From NCBI GenBank assembly GCA_015680685.1, contig MNCI01025442.1:62439-126438 (forward strand): a DNA stretch of 64,000 nucleotides, read 5' to 3'. Positions 36,755-48,964 of this stretch are shown piece by piece. The stretch comes from Gnetum montanum. Taxonomy: Eukaryota; Streptophyta; Gnetopsida; Gnetales; Gnetaceae. The translations under genes and the position numbers were made by a program. Position 1 is the first letter of the stretch, and every line of letters starts with the position of its first letter. Below the pieces are notes generated by a model. The model did no database searches and was not told the origin of the DNA. It saw only the letters and a list, made by a program, of their open reading frames with translations.

Positions 36755-39345
36755 ATGGCACCTAAGGGAAAGCATGTGTAGGAGGGAGGACCATCCCAAC
36801 TAAGGAACAAATGGCTAATAATAGTCCTAGGAGTAGGTAGCTGAAATCCATGTAATGGAACCTCTACAGGAGGAGCCCAAAGTGGAATTTGTCCAACAAA
36901 TTCTTGAAGCAGCTATGACTAAACAATCTCACTAAGATGAGGCACTAGAGCCAAGATTAAACCTTGAGGTCACCTAAACGAAGGCATACCTCAAGCATAT
37001 TGCATCTAAGGAGGTTCAAAAATTTGTTCTTCAAGAGCTAAACTTTAGACCTTTCTTGGAGTTTGCTCCTCTAGATGTCAAAGCTCAATTGTAGAACTCT
37101 CCTAGGTGGCCCATCATCACTTCCAATGGGGAGTGGTACATGGGAGAGACATACCTTTTCTAGGAACAACAAGCAAGTTGATTCAATGATCAAAATCAAG
37201 GACTTTTTTGTGTCCTACTTGGTGAAAGAAATTTATGAGGCCTTTGGGTTACCCAAAACTAGGGCTACACTTGCAAAAATTCCAACATAGGCAGATATAG
37301 GCATTAAGAAAGAATGGATGTAGTTGTGTTATGGAGTAGACTACAAGGAGTTTCATGCACTCACCATGGTAGAACATGCATACTTTAAAATTATAGCCTT
37401 TTACCTCAATCCAATGGTGAGGCCTAGCAAAATCACAACCTTTTCTACTTGTGCATGCATCGCTCTAAGTGGTATATTCCCCATCAACCTTCCAAAGCTG
37501 ATCTATCTTGAGATACAGAAGCACTTCAAGGAAAATGAACATGAAAGGAAGGCACTCCCCTTCCCATGCCTCATCAGAAAATTGTACAAAAGGGGAGGCA
37601 TAACCCACTACATGAAGAACATAGTTCAACATGCTCCAACCACTTCCTAGAAAAAGACAATGAAGAATAAAGTACTTACAAAGATGATCCAAAAAGAGAA
37701 TTAGCAACCACTACCTCCACCATCCACTCATGAGACAATACTAGAGTCCTATACTACCCTTGAGCACATGTGTGAACTTCAAGAGTAGCTCTTGTAATAG
37801 TAGTAGTAGTAAGTAGGAAGGAGTGATGATGAATGATTTTTGTATAGACCATTCATAAGCCACCTCAATGAAGTGGCTCAAACCTTAAGCCAAATGGATG
37901 ATGGGGTGCTAATTTTCTTAGCCTAATGTAGGTAAGTGTTCATAAGGTAAAATCTAAGTGCCTAAGAGGTAATGGTATCTCTCTTGCAATAGTAGCAATT
38001 CCCAAACATCTATGAAAGTACCGCTACCTTTTTGGTGCATTTGGAGAAGAGTGTGGGGGAAACTGTCCTAGTGATGTAGCACCATAGGTAGGAGCTGACA
38101 ACTGAAGTGGTTGTTAACAGAGCGGCTCAAGCACTGAATGTACCTATAGCATCTATACTAGGTGTTTTTATACTTAGATATGTGCAGACATCTGCAGGAT
38201 CTGTTAGTGGTAGATTGAACATAGCCTTGCATGAGAAATTGCTAGATCGACTCATGGAATCTAGGAAACCATTTTTGAATGTCTTTAACCTTTTGAATAT
38301 CATTAGTACAACCTAGTTAGAGTTGCTTGAGGCAAGGGGAAAATGCATCATCATAGAGGGACAACTTGGAAACAACCAAAGCTAAGAACTAATGCTTGGC
38401 TATAGAAGTTTCCAAATTGAGAGCCCACCTCATTGATCCTACATTGCTCAACCAAGTAATAATGTGTGATGAAGCTTTTCAATAGCTTTAAAAGACACTC
38501 AAAGTGGTTGAAAACACCAAGTATTTGGTAGTCTTTGGCTAATTCTTGGCCAATGCCACACTATACAGCATCTAGAATGACTTGGTCTAGGCTTGTAGGG
38601 AAAATGAGGCCTTGACTACAGAAAATATTTGGTTGCTGAATGTTAATGTGTAGAAACAATAGATGTCCAAATTTATCCATCAATAATACGAGTAGTTAGC
38701 TAGGATAAACATTGAACTAAGGAGGTTGGTAGTAGAAAATAGAAACCTCTTGATGGAGGAAGTTCATGCCTTGTGCCAAAAATTTGCAATTGAGATTGCC
38801 ACCTAGAAAAATGAGATCCTTAATTTTGAAAGGGTGAAAAATCATTATAGGGACCAAGTGGAATTGCAAAAGGAGATTAATGAAAAGCACATTCAATTGG
38901 TAAAAGAAAAAATCAATGAGGCCCTTCAGCAGCTTCAACAAAGAGGCTATGTCTGGTAGCCTATCTTTGATGGGTTGAATGCATACAACAAGGCTAAAAT
39001 CTACATGAAGGAGTTGTAGATCAAGGAAATGATGGAATGCATGGAGCTTGCCAACCTTAGATATGTAAACATGGTGATGTTAACTATCAAATGGCCATGA
39101 TCAAAGTTGGATAAACAAGTGACTAGCTCATACTTGTTGTATTAGGAAAAGTTTAAGAGTCATAAAGGGATTAAGAAAAAGCTTGAGATTGCAAATGCAG
39201 AACTTAAGGTTCTCAAGGTGAAGTTCACTAATTAGTGATTAATTGCTGAGAGCCTGGCCAAGAGAATTAGATATTAAATACAAATAGTTGATTACCTAGT
39301 TTGCTAAGTGGAAGATAATGAGTAGTGAGCATACCCTATGCCCAA
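36755..39345 (+). pseudogene. E3 additional ORF (aORF), putative plant transposon protein type
   Basis: Starts at ATG 36755 (MAPKGK...). After a Glu/Pro/Gln-rich N-terminal part comes the conserved domain: SNGEWYMGETYLF, VSYLVKEIYEAFGLP, MVRPSKITTFSTCACIALSG, LPFPCLIRKLYKRGGI (37075-37650). The LPFPxLI-x2-L-x3-GGI wording is that of the domain annotated in plants as putative plant transposon protein, found as an extra ORF in Athila-type elements in the env-like position. A long coiled-coil C-terminal half follows (38700-39240). Many TAG stops. Function unknown. E4 has a homologue (50464-53300). Confidence 0.75.
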
Positions 39346-39399
39346 CCAAATAATAGGATCTTATAGTAGATGATCATCATTGTCCATACGAAGGGCATT

Positions 39400-40250
39400 A
39401 AATTATCCTTGTATAAAATTATGGCAACCTCTAAATAACATCATGTTGCATTATATAATGTTCTTAAGAGAATCATGGTTCCAATTGATATCCCTACCTA
39501 GATGAAAGCCATATCTTTCTTTTTTCAAGTCCCTCACTATGATCAAATAGTCTAAACTTCTATGGTTAGAATATTAAGATAGATTTGAAGATAGGAGATA
39601 TATGTCAGCTCTCACTCTACATCATTATTAAGGTATCTCTAGAGACTTTAGTTCTACTCATACATGTTGATGACAGTATCGAATCAAATGTAATCACATG
39701 GACTATTATCAAGAATCTTAGTCTCCATGATCAGGTAGTTTTTAATTAAATAGTACAAACATTGTTTTCTTTAATGATACATAAGCAAATGTTATAGGTT
39801 TTATCAGATTACGTTTCATTGTAGGAAATGTTGTATAATTTAAGGCTATCTTCATGATGATACATGAATGTCCTAGTGTCAACAATATACTAGGAAAACC
39901 TTGGCTATCTTAACACTAAGTTGTATATTCTCCTATACATATCCTTGTTCGCAACCATGGGATAATTATCTCTACAGACAAATAAATCCCAAGAATTTCT
40001 AACTTAGACAGAGAAGCTCAATCTTATCAGCTTAGTGACAAATTGGTTGATATTAAACTTGAACCTGTAGGCAAGCCTATAATCCCTTATTCTCTTAAAA
40101 ACTTTGAGATTACAACTGATTTAATAGACTTAGGCAACGAGTTTGCTTCTGACATCAAGTTTTTTGACTTAGGCTTTAGTGAGCTAGATATATCCTTTCC
40201 TAAGAAGAAGAATTCCACTTATTCTTCCTATTTAACTTCTTGATAATTCA
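39400..40250 (+). pseudogene. Retroelement protease/linker fragment (possibly E5 left part)
   Basis: Plus-strand frame pieces contain VNNILGKPWLS (near 39876), the ILGRPWL block that ends plant gypsy protease domains, and an open piece 40043-40243 (VDIKLEPVGKPIIPYSLKNF...). This fits the protease-RT linker of a Tat-type element. The RT of such an element lies at 59700 on the same strand, beyond the intervening minus-strand locus and E4, so these may be two parts of one split copy. That link is inference. Confidence 0.5.
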
Positions 40251-40715
40251 TTATGAATGTGATAACCTTAGATGCATGAAATTTTTTGAAACCTTCTTGT
40301 TTGCTACTAAGTGGTAGACGTATACTAGCACTTGTTAGGATTTTCCTTTAACTATTTTACTATAGTTTGCTATCATCAGGAAATGATGGTTAGTAAAAAA
40401 AATCAATGTTATCTTTTACTCAAATTTTTTCTCAATCACTTATTATTATTAGTGAATAATGTTAATTTAATAAGTAGTTGTTAGCTTTGACATGTCATGT
40501 TGATTCTAGCTATCAATACATAAAATATGGTTAAGTTAAAATTGATGTGAAAAGGAGAACTCTTATTTTGTCAAAATTTTATACAATTGGCACACCTTGT
40601 AACTTTTAATATGATGTCCTATTTCAATGTCAAACATGACATTTTACAAAAATTTTTCTTTAGATAAAAATGATGTAGAAATAATACAAAAATATTAAAA
40701 AAAGGCTCAATAGCC

Positions 40716-41193
40716 TTATTCTTTCCTAGTAGCTTCCTCCTCTGCCTCTTCATCAATTTACATTAGAGTTAGCTCTTTTGCTAGCCTTTGGTTATTTTCT
40801 CTAGGGTCTACATATAAAGTTAAGATAAATAGGTTAGTTTTAAATGATTTCATTTTATCATTTAGATGAGATAAAGTAAAATTATCACCTAAAGTTTTAA
40901 TGCTTACCTTGCATCTCTTTATAGATTTCCAAAATTCACTATTCTATCTCCTCCAAGCTCTATTTGATAGTGTCCAATCTATTAAATTTTGAGCTTGGGA
41001 TCTTTAATAGAATGTTTGCTTACTCTTCCTCGTAGGCCTTTAGCTCTTCTATGGAGATATCATCATGTTCTCCTTCTATCGCAAGTTTATCTTTAGGACC
41101 TCTTTACTCTTCTTCAGCTGTGGTAATCACCATAATATTTGCAAAATTTTTAAACAATTCATCTAACTTGGTTTGTTTAATAAATATACTTCT
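40716..41193 (-). pseudogene. 3' part of unknown spliced minus-strand gene (split by E4)
   Basis: On the minus strand the penultimate exon runs from the E4 junction (41193) to 40908 with SIFIKQTKLDELFKNFANIM and a Glu-rich helix. It ends CAAG|GTAAGC. A 100-bp GT-AG intron (40808-40907) follows, then a last exon 40716-40807 (NNQRLAKELTL...EEAEEEATRKE) that keeps the reading phase and ends in TAA. The continuation upstream lies beyond E4 at 54970. Family not recognised. A few in-frame stops (TAG/TAA) show decay. Confidence 0.6.
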
Positions 41194-42048
41194 TAATGAG
41201 TCATCATAAATAGGCTGTATCGATAGGCATGTGTCAATGTAGCCTTGTTGATATAGCCCCATCATGCATCAATGCAGATGCATCAACGCTATTGTAGGTG
41301 GAGCCCATATAAATGTGCATACAAATTGCATTTATGACACCTTAGGTTCATAACATAGTGAAACTCTTATAATTTTATTTCTCTAGAGTTAGGATATTTT
41401 CTCTTGGAGTGCCTATAGTATGAATTAAAGGGTTTGTATAGATCTTAATGTATCTAAAAACATTGGTGTGAACATCAATAAAGATGAGATTTCTGATATT
41501 CATTGAAACACTTGGATTAGTTTAATCTTTATTACATGCACTTTACTTTCATGGTTTTAATTAGCTAAAATACTAAATTATAAGAACATAAGTACAACCA
41601 CTTTGACCATAATGTATTACGCTTGGTAATCCTAGTAGTGGGCATTTAGTATGCCTAGTAATCGCCACTTGGTAATCAAGTAGCATTGATGCTAGTTCGG
41701 GATGTGTATGGTAGGTGGACATAGCTACTGATGGTAGGATAATTAGTTACTAGAGTAACTTAGTTAGATAATTAATCATTAAAACTTCATTTATTCACCT
41801 AGCCCTTAGGATAAGAAAATATACATAAAATGATTATAAAAAATAGACATCATAAGACTTAACTCACATTTATCCATATGCACTTGAAATAAAAGTTGAA
41901 GTTAGGATGATAACAATCATACACTCCCTTGACTCACTATCTAGGACTATGAGTGAACTTAGGAACTAAGTCTACGGAATTCAATCAAATTGCTAGTACA
42001 TGCTTGTGATTCATATGTTTGTGCATAGGGGATACCCATTGCTTATCA
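41194..42048 (+). repeat. E4 5' LTR
   Basis: 855 bp, TAATGAGTCATCATAAATAGG (TG start mutated to TA) to TTGCTTATCA. TATAAAT is at 41308-41314 and an AATAAAG signal near 41478. U3 has repeated CATCAATG/CATCGATG-like words (41215-41300). Confidence 0.87.
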
Positions 42049-42049
42049 T

Positions 42050-42067
42050 TGGCACAATTGCAAGGAC
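42050..42067 (+). other. E4 primer-binding site remnant
   Basis: TGGCACAATTGCAAGGAC, immediately after the LTR, is a decayed form of the tRNA-Asp type site seen in E3 and E2. Its position is the main support. Confidence 0.55.
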
Positions 42068-42218
42068 TTAGTTTAGCTAAGTATGCTAAGTAGGATAAGA
42101 CTATGAAGTTATACAAAGATGTTGTGAAGGTCATGGAAAGAATCACTATCATTCATTAATGGAATAATTAAATAAATAATAAAATACCAAAAGCACACTA
42201 TTTTTATCTATAACTAAA

Positions 42219-44324
42219 ATTACTTCTAATGGGGATGAATCTCTACCACATATCAATGAATCCAATCAACAATGAGGGATATCAAAGAAGCCTCAACAAC
42301 TAAGGGTTGTCTATTTTCATCTGTATCTCTATAATCCAGGTTTCACCTTCATCCTATATCAAGATGAACAAATGTGTTGGAGGAACATGGAAGGAAACAT
42401 TATGTTGCCTCTAGATCAATATGTTCCCGCCATGTTAATGAACAATCTCATCAGGGTAAGCGTTGCTACACTTAACTTAGAATATGAAGTCCAAGTCAAC
42501 ACTTATAGGGATAATCAATCCATTGGTGCCCAACAATAGAAAGATCGGTACATGAAAGCATGATATGAGGCTTCTAAGGTCAAAAGGATCCTAACACATT
42601 TATTCATGAAACAACACAAAGAGGGTGAGGACTTCTTTTTTGGCCACTCCTAATATATAGATTCTCCTCCCTTCTATGATGAAGAGGCCTTTAACCAAAG
42701 GTTACAATCAACTATGGAGAACCTGGATGATGGGAAAATTAGGTCTCATAACTAGGGAACCTCAAAATACAAAAATCCTGGCCATTCATTTAAGGTAAAG
42801 GATAATGGTCAAAAGAAAAATAAAGAAAAACACAAAGACTAGGATAGGGATCGAATGAGAGAAACTAGTAGGCACCATTCTCCTAGTTCTCCTTCTTCAC
42901 TTTCATCATCCTATTTATCTTCATCATTAAACTTTGATAGAAGGAATAGGAGCTGAGATAAAAGAAGACATAGTAGAACTCATCATAGACATCATGGCCA
43001 TGAAGGGGACCGCCATGATCTTCATCACTATGATGAAACTCTGCTAGCTATCAAGAATATGCTCAACATTTCATAGGAAATAATAATTTTAACAAGGAAT
43101 GAGACATATAGCAGGATCAAGAGGTTAGATATGAATAATATCCCTAGGTTTGAAGGGGAATATAATGTAGATCCTCAAAATCATCTCCATGCCTTTCATG
43201 CTATATGTGCCTTGCAGAACATGGAGAATGAATGTTAGAAGTTGAAACTATTCCTAAGGATACTCATAAGGAAAAAAATGGCTAGTATCGATCCTTCGAA
43301 CTAGAATCCATTCGCAAATGGAGTAGTACATTAGAGCTCTTCAATGACAAGTAGCAAACATACTCCAGAGTATCTACTTCTAGAAGGAGATCCAAGGATG
43401 AAAACAAGAAAATCACAAGTCCTTGGACAAATGCCTAGGCCATGGATACTCCAAATGGAAATATTGTAAATGGGCCTAAAAAAAACAAGGAAAATAATTT
43501 AGGTCTATTCCTAAGGAAGAATTTTTAAAATAAGGGTTTATAAGATTGAAATGCTAATAACTTAGGTGGCTAAAGAAGAAGGGGAGTTGAAAAAGCATGA
43601 AATTACAAAAGAGTATAACAAGGACACCTCCATTCATATATGGGAGGTACGTTTCTTTAACTTAGACAAGGAGGCACTACTTGATGAAATGGTGCAAAGG
43701 AAGACCTTGCTGATACAAAGATATGTCACTAAAGTATCGACAAAGATAGACAAAATGTTATACTCCTTGAATGAGAAGTTCAAAATAGCTTTGAAAATTA
43801 TAGAGGAATGAAAATACCAAGGGAGTAGTGGTTAAAAAATAAGGAAAGAGAAGTATACATAATAGGGTTATTATCAGAAAAAGGATAAAGCCGAAGTAGT
43901 TGAAGAGGTTATAGGTTCTAAAACAAATGATGATGGTTATGAAATTTACCAATATGAACATCCTAAGGGATGTTTCCTAGTGTTTTCACATTTGGAGGAG
44001 TCTAGGGTGTATGCATTAAATCCTAAATTTATAAAATAGCAAGCATATAGACAATTGCCTTATCGACAAGGAAACTACAAGTAGTAGCTCTACCAACAAA
44101 CATATTATCCAAATGGAGCACCTCGTCAACCTCAAAAGTAGTATCAATAGTGGAAACACCTACAATTGTGGAGGTTGCCACCACCATGAAAGCATTATCC
44201 TTACAGGTAGCTAAATCCTTATGGATACTACGTCCAACAACCTATATCCCCTCATGACTTATCTAGCCACACTTCTTTTCCCTACCATTACAACCCTCTA
44301 ATATATTACAAAGTACCTTATCCA

Positions 44325-44361
<37 letters not shown>

Positions 44362-44640
44362 NCTTTTCCCTTTCATCCTCCACAACATCCATTAAATCTT
44401 TCATGATAAATAACTACATTCTTGCTACCTTCTCCATCCATGTAAGGGGAAATTTTGTCATATCCTCAACAAAGAAATTCCATGAGGGCGGTAATAGCAA
44501 AATATTCATCTGAGTGGTTCTGAGCAAAAACCTCATAAGAGATTATTATTCAAAACTAATAGTTCCACAAAATTCTTGTAAGAATCCATGGTTGCTAACC
44601 TTGTCACATGTACCTCTAAAAGTACCCTTGAGTGACCTTC
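42219..44640 (+). pseudogene. E4 gag
   Basis: Collinear with E3 gag. The start codon has become ATT (42219-42221, followed by ACTTCT where E3 has TCTTCT). The capsid core RLDMNNIPRFEGEYNVDPQN is readable near 43125-43185, then an open coiled-coil piece (43566-43811). The knuckle is reduced to EIYQYEHPKGC. The tail contains the poly-G/N artefact at 44325-44362. Numerous stops. Confidence 0.75.
44325..44362. other. 37-G run ending in N (likely sequencing/assembly artefact)
   Basis: Thirty-seven consecutive G bases are followed by one N in the middle of A/T-rich gag tail, at a place where E2 and E3 have ordinary sequence. Two-colour Illumina chemistry reports no signal as G, so the run is best explained as failed read ends used in gap closure. 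Confidence 0.85.
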
Positions 44641-45320
44641 AAACCAAAAGCTCTCCAATGTTTATACTATTATGTTGATCCATGTGGTTAGAGATTAGAT
44701 AAAGGCTAGCCACCTTCCTAGGAAATGATCTGATCCTAGAAGTTCCCTCATTTATTTTTAGATTGCAAGGAATGAACCATGTAAGGCCTTGCTAGATTCA
44801 AGTTCCAAGGTGAATTTAATCTTCTAAGAAATGCATAAGGCCTAGAACCTACCTCCTTTAAAGAAGAGCAATATTAGACTTTAGCTAGTAGATTAATCCA
44901 TCACTATTCTTCTAGGGTTAGTGCAGGACATTGTGACCACCATCTTTGTGTGGTCCTATTTTGTAGATTTCCTTATGATTCATGTGAAAAATTGTAAGGG
45001 AGACTTCCCTATCATTATGATAAGGGCATGGCTTAGTACCCTAAACATAAAAATGAGGATTCGAGACCTTTCTTTGGAAATATCCAAAGAAAATGAATTT
45101 GATAAGGTAGAGAGGAAAAGGGTTCCATGCATCACATACAGTAACATAGGGTATCATTGCATGCAGAAACTATGGAAGATCAAAGATACATCAATTTAAG
45201 TATGCAATTAGTGTATTGAAATAACAACTATTTAGAAGTGTGTGTATGTAGAAACCACAAAGAAAGAAGGTACTCAGTGGTTGATAACATATCATTAAGT
45301 TGAATCCACAATGTGCATGA
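44640..45320 (+). pseudogene. E4 protease and start of linker
   Basis: The active-site area reads LLDSSSKVNLI near 44790, so the D-[ST]-G-like loop is degraded. An open piece follows (44921-45197) with SYFVDFLMIHVKNCKGDFPI, MIRAWLSTLNIKM and LSLEISKENEFDK. Collinear with E3 31040-31600. It is cut at 45320 by an inserted segment. Confidence 0.72.
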
Positions 45321-46593
45321 TATAACATGAAAAAAATTTAGTGCTAGAACACAAAATATTTTTGGCAAAATAGTTTAACTTTAGATCCCATAGGCATTAA
45401 GAAAGGGATCTTAAGCACTCTAGATGGTCTTGTCAATCACCCAGGGACTTAGAATTTGTAATCAAATGTAAATAAATTTAATGAGAAATACTTAGAGAAA
45501 TTAAAAATAAATTTGTATAGAATAAATCAACTACAAATTTTTCTATTAAAATAATAAAAATTATTACAACAACAAAGTTCATATTAGTACAAATTTTAAA
45601 ATTTGAGATGCCTAAAGTGCTGGGAAGAATGGTGCTTGGTGGCCAATGAAACTAGCAAAGTATGTCCTATAGTCAACTTCAATGTGTGAACATTTCAAGT
45701 TGTGCTTCCAAAGCTTCTCACTTCTCTCTCTACATTGGTTTTGCATTGTTGGTGAAGTGATTGCTAAACTTTTGATTGATTTGCACTAGTCTGAGAGTGT
45801 CTTTGCTTAGCCTGAGTGAAATTTTTTAAAAGTCATGGTGAAATGGTTGTAGACTTATGGTGGTATGTACTACACTAAAAGTCTTAATGTTTAGCTAAAT
45901 GCAAAAATGCCAAAAAGTCCCTTCAATGTGGTATTCTTTGGTTTATATAGGTTATCAATGGCCTAATTTGTTGCTGCAAATTTTGCTATGATTGCTAAGA
46001 AATTGTTGAAGGTTGCAGGTATTTTCAGGTCTTCTATCCCCAACATATTTATCAAATTTATCAAGTTTGATGATTTCTACGTTGTCTTTAGCATAAAAAT
46101 ACATTGGCTAGCGTATTTTGTGTTGGTGCCAATGTATCTTTCTAATGCCCAAATGTACACATTGGCTGCAGGTGTCTTTAGCAAAAGAATTAAAGCCCAA
46201 GGATTTAGATGTTGGCTATAGGTGGTTCCAACGTATAAATTGCTATGGCCATCATAAAAGCTTAGAAAACCCAAAATTTGGTGATTCCAATGGCATTTTT
46301 AGCTTTCCCAAGCCTAGGTACATGCCTAATGCAACTTTTTTTCACTTGGAAAATGGAGAAATCACAACTTATGAAGAATTTTTTATCCTCCATAAGTTAA
46401 TGTGTGTGAAATTGTAGCCTATGAATTATGAATTTCACAATTTATAATAAGATTCTACCTCAAGTTCAGAGGTAATGGTTACAATGCCAAGTTTTGGGAA
46501 AAATAAGGCAATTGTATCTACCATTATTTTTGCATCAAATTATAATGGTTTTAGTCATGAGTTGCAACATGAATTTTTTTTTGTGGCATTTTA
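45321..46593. mobile_element. 1273-bp insertion in E4 pol, class unknown
   Basis: Compared with E1 and E3, the linker sequence breaks after CATGA (45316-45320) and resumes at CATGG (46594-46598), a plausible 5-bp target duplication. The insert starts TATAACATG and ends GGCATTTTA, so it lacks TG...CA LTR ends. It contains a plus-strand open frame 46118-46417 with HSLENPKFGDSNGIFSF-like sequence (as read: HHKSLENPKFGDSNG) of no recognised family. Could be a small non-autonomous element or captured sequence. Confidence 0.55.
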
Positions 46594-48240
46594 CATGGAA
46601 CAATTCAAGAGCATCACTAGCACCTATATGGAGAAGATGGATGAAATGGAGCATCTCCATTGTCAACTCTCACACACACAAAGTGAAATGGATTTGGGAG
46701 ATTTGGAGATCCTTAATCATTTTAAACAAGAGTCCCTTGAACTAAAGAATTCATTGGAAACTATGAAATATGCTTTTTTTCAAAAATGGCAAGCTAGTAA
46801 TCATCAATGTCAACCTTGCTCCAGAATAAAAGTAGAAGCCGCAAAAGCTGGTGAACAAATGGTCAATAGTCTTTACTTGGTCATATAATGAACTTATAGG
46901 AATAAGTCCATGGATATGCCAACATTGTATCTATACAAAGTCCTTCATCAAGCTAAAGAGGTAGTCGTATAGAAGATAGAAGATTGAACTCCAAACTAAA
47001 GCAAGTTATCAAATAGGAGGTTTAATAACTTCTCAAAATCAAGTTCATTTATTTGATTATGGATAGAAAATGGGTTAGCACACTCATTATTGTACTCAAG
47101 AAAGAAGAGAAATGGAAAGCTTGCATAGATTTTTAGCTGTTGAACATGGTAACCTTTAAGGATCATTTTCGTTGCCATTTGTTGATCAAGTATTTGACAT
47201 CATAGTAGGGCATTGCCATTACAATTTTTGGATGGTTATAGTGGATATAGCCAAATCTAGATTACACCTAAGGACTAGGCCAAAACCACATTCACAATTT
47301 CTTAGGATACTTTTACATACAAAAAGATGTCCTTTGACCTGTGTAATGCCCCCACTACCTTTCAATGATTGGTTCTCTGCATCTTTCAACAAAAAATTGG
47401 TTGTGGGGTAGAAATTTTTATAGATGAATTCTACCTATGGTACCACATTTTAGAAAGCCTTAGACCATCTTTATTAAGTGCTTTAACAATGTATGGAGAC
47501 TAACTTAAAATTCAACTGGTAGAAAAGCCATTTGATGGTATAACAAGGTGTTGTATTGGGGCATAGAATTTTGGAGAAAGAAATTGAGGTGGATCTAGAA
47601 AAAGTATGGGTCATCCAAGGAATAACTAGGCAGCTTGAAATAGTAAAAGATGTAAGGTCATTCCTTAGACACATTGGTTATTATCGATGCTTTATCAAGA
47701 ACTTTTTGAAAATTGGTAGGCCATTGGTTGAACTCATGAATAAGGATGCACCATTTAACTAGACCAAGGTATGTCATTAGCATTCTAGTAGCTAAAACAG
47801 AAACTCATAGAAACTCCAATTCTATATGCTCTTAATTGATCTAAGCCATTTCACATCATGATAGATGTATCCAATTATGTTTTGGAGGCCATGCTTATAT
47901 AATTGGATGATTAGAAATGTTCTTACTATATTCATTGTACAGGTAGAAGCATTGTGGGAGCACAATTAAACTACACTACCACAGAGAAGGAGCTCATGGT
48001 GGTGGTATACACTTTAGAAAAATTTAGGTACTATGTGCTTGAATATCAAGTTTTTGTATACAAAAATGAAGGTACCATTAAGTTCCTCATGAACAAGCCA
48101 ATGGTGAGCCCTCGTGTCATACAATGGCTAGTAATTCTATAGGAGTTCAATCTCACAATGGTGGATAGGAAGGAAACTAAGAATGTGGTTGTTGATCACT
48201 TATCTCAGTTACAATGGGATAGCAAAGAGGATGAAGGATC
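46594..48240 (+). pseudogene. E4 linker, reverse transcriptase and RNase H
   Basis: After the inserted segment the linker resumes (MEKMDEMEHLHCQLS). RT blocks: DHFRCHLLIKYLT-type frame-damaged start (47160), GCGVEIFIDEF (47400-47425, a damaged FxDDF box), thumb EVDLEKVWVIQGITRQ and SFLRHIGYYRCFIKNFLKI (47585-47710). The RNase H-like block AQLNYTTTEKELMVVVYTLE is at 47954-48040, then DHLSQLQWD. Stops and shifts are frequent. Confidence 0.8.
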
Positions 48241-48499
48241 TTTATTTAATCAATTTCTAGATGAACTCCTCTTTGCAAAAGTTGCTGAAGTGCAGAGTCC
48301 TTGAGGTTCCAATTAGTACAATGAATTCCTCTTCTATCTACTCACTTAGGAGATGTTGTAGAAATGGAACAACATGGAAAAAATAATAGTTTCTTTACTA
48401 AGCCAAACATTACATGAAAATTAGAGGTAATATTTACAAGGTTTGTGTTAATGACTCAGTATGATGGTGTGTACCTGATGCTGATAAACTATGAATCCT

Positions 48500-48962
48500 T
48501 TAAGACGCTCATGATGGATCTCATGGGGACAATTACATAGGGAGGAGAATAGTCATAAAAATTATTATGGTGAGATATTATTAGCCAATAATCTTTAGAG
48601 AGACTTGAATTCTCTTGTTCATTTGAACATTTCCAACAAGATGGAGATATGAATGTAAGGATGAAAGAGCCCCAACAATGGATCCAACCATTGGAGTCTT
48701 TCAATCTTTGGAGCATTGACTTCATGGGGTCTATCAACCTCATGTCCAACAGAAAGACATACATCATTGTAGTAGTTAACTATTGCATCAAGTAGGGTTA
48801 AGCTACTACTATCACTAATTATTAAATTTCCATGGTGGCATGGTTTGTACAACAAAGTGTGGTAAATAGGTATGGCATGAAAAGGCCACTTATTTTTTAT
48901 AATGGAACTCATTTTAGAGGTGTTACATTTTAGAAATTAATGCAACACTTAAAAAGAATCAA
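48500..48962 (+). pseudogene. E4 integrase, C-terminally truncated
   Basis: LESFNLWSIDFMGSINLMSN supplies the first Asp region (48690-48750), followed by QQSVVNRYGM and YNGTHFRGVTF (the second Asp is lost, as Tyr). The sequence then stops matching integrase near 48955, before the Glu region, and continues directly in the 3' leader. The catalytic Glu and C-terminal domain are deleted. Confidence 0.75.
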
Positions 48963-48964
48963 TG

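Larger units (their letters stand above)
27454..39345 (+). mobile_element. E3: Athila-like element with aORF, 3' LTR lost
   Basis: The order is 5' LTR (27454-28335), PBS (28337-28354), gag, protease, RT, RNase H, integrase, leader with U3-like box, and extra ORF (aORF). Homology to E4 stops near 39345 within or just after the aORF, and no second LTR of this subfamily is found before E4 starts at 41194. The 3' end was therefore deleted or replaced. Coding domains have scattered stops, but E3 has the best preserved integrase of the window. Confidence 0.85.

Noticed and set aside
44325-44361. G-quadruplex or telomere-like element
   Set aside because: A pure G run ending in N inside decayed coding sequence is better explained as a sequencing artefact.
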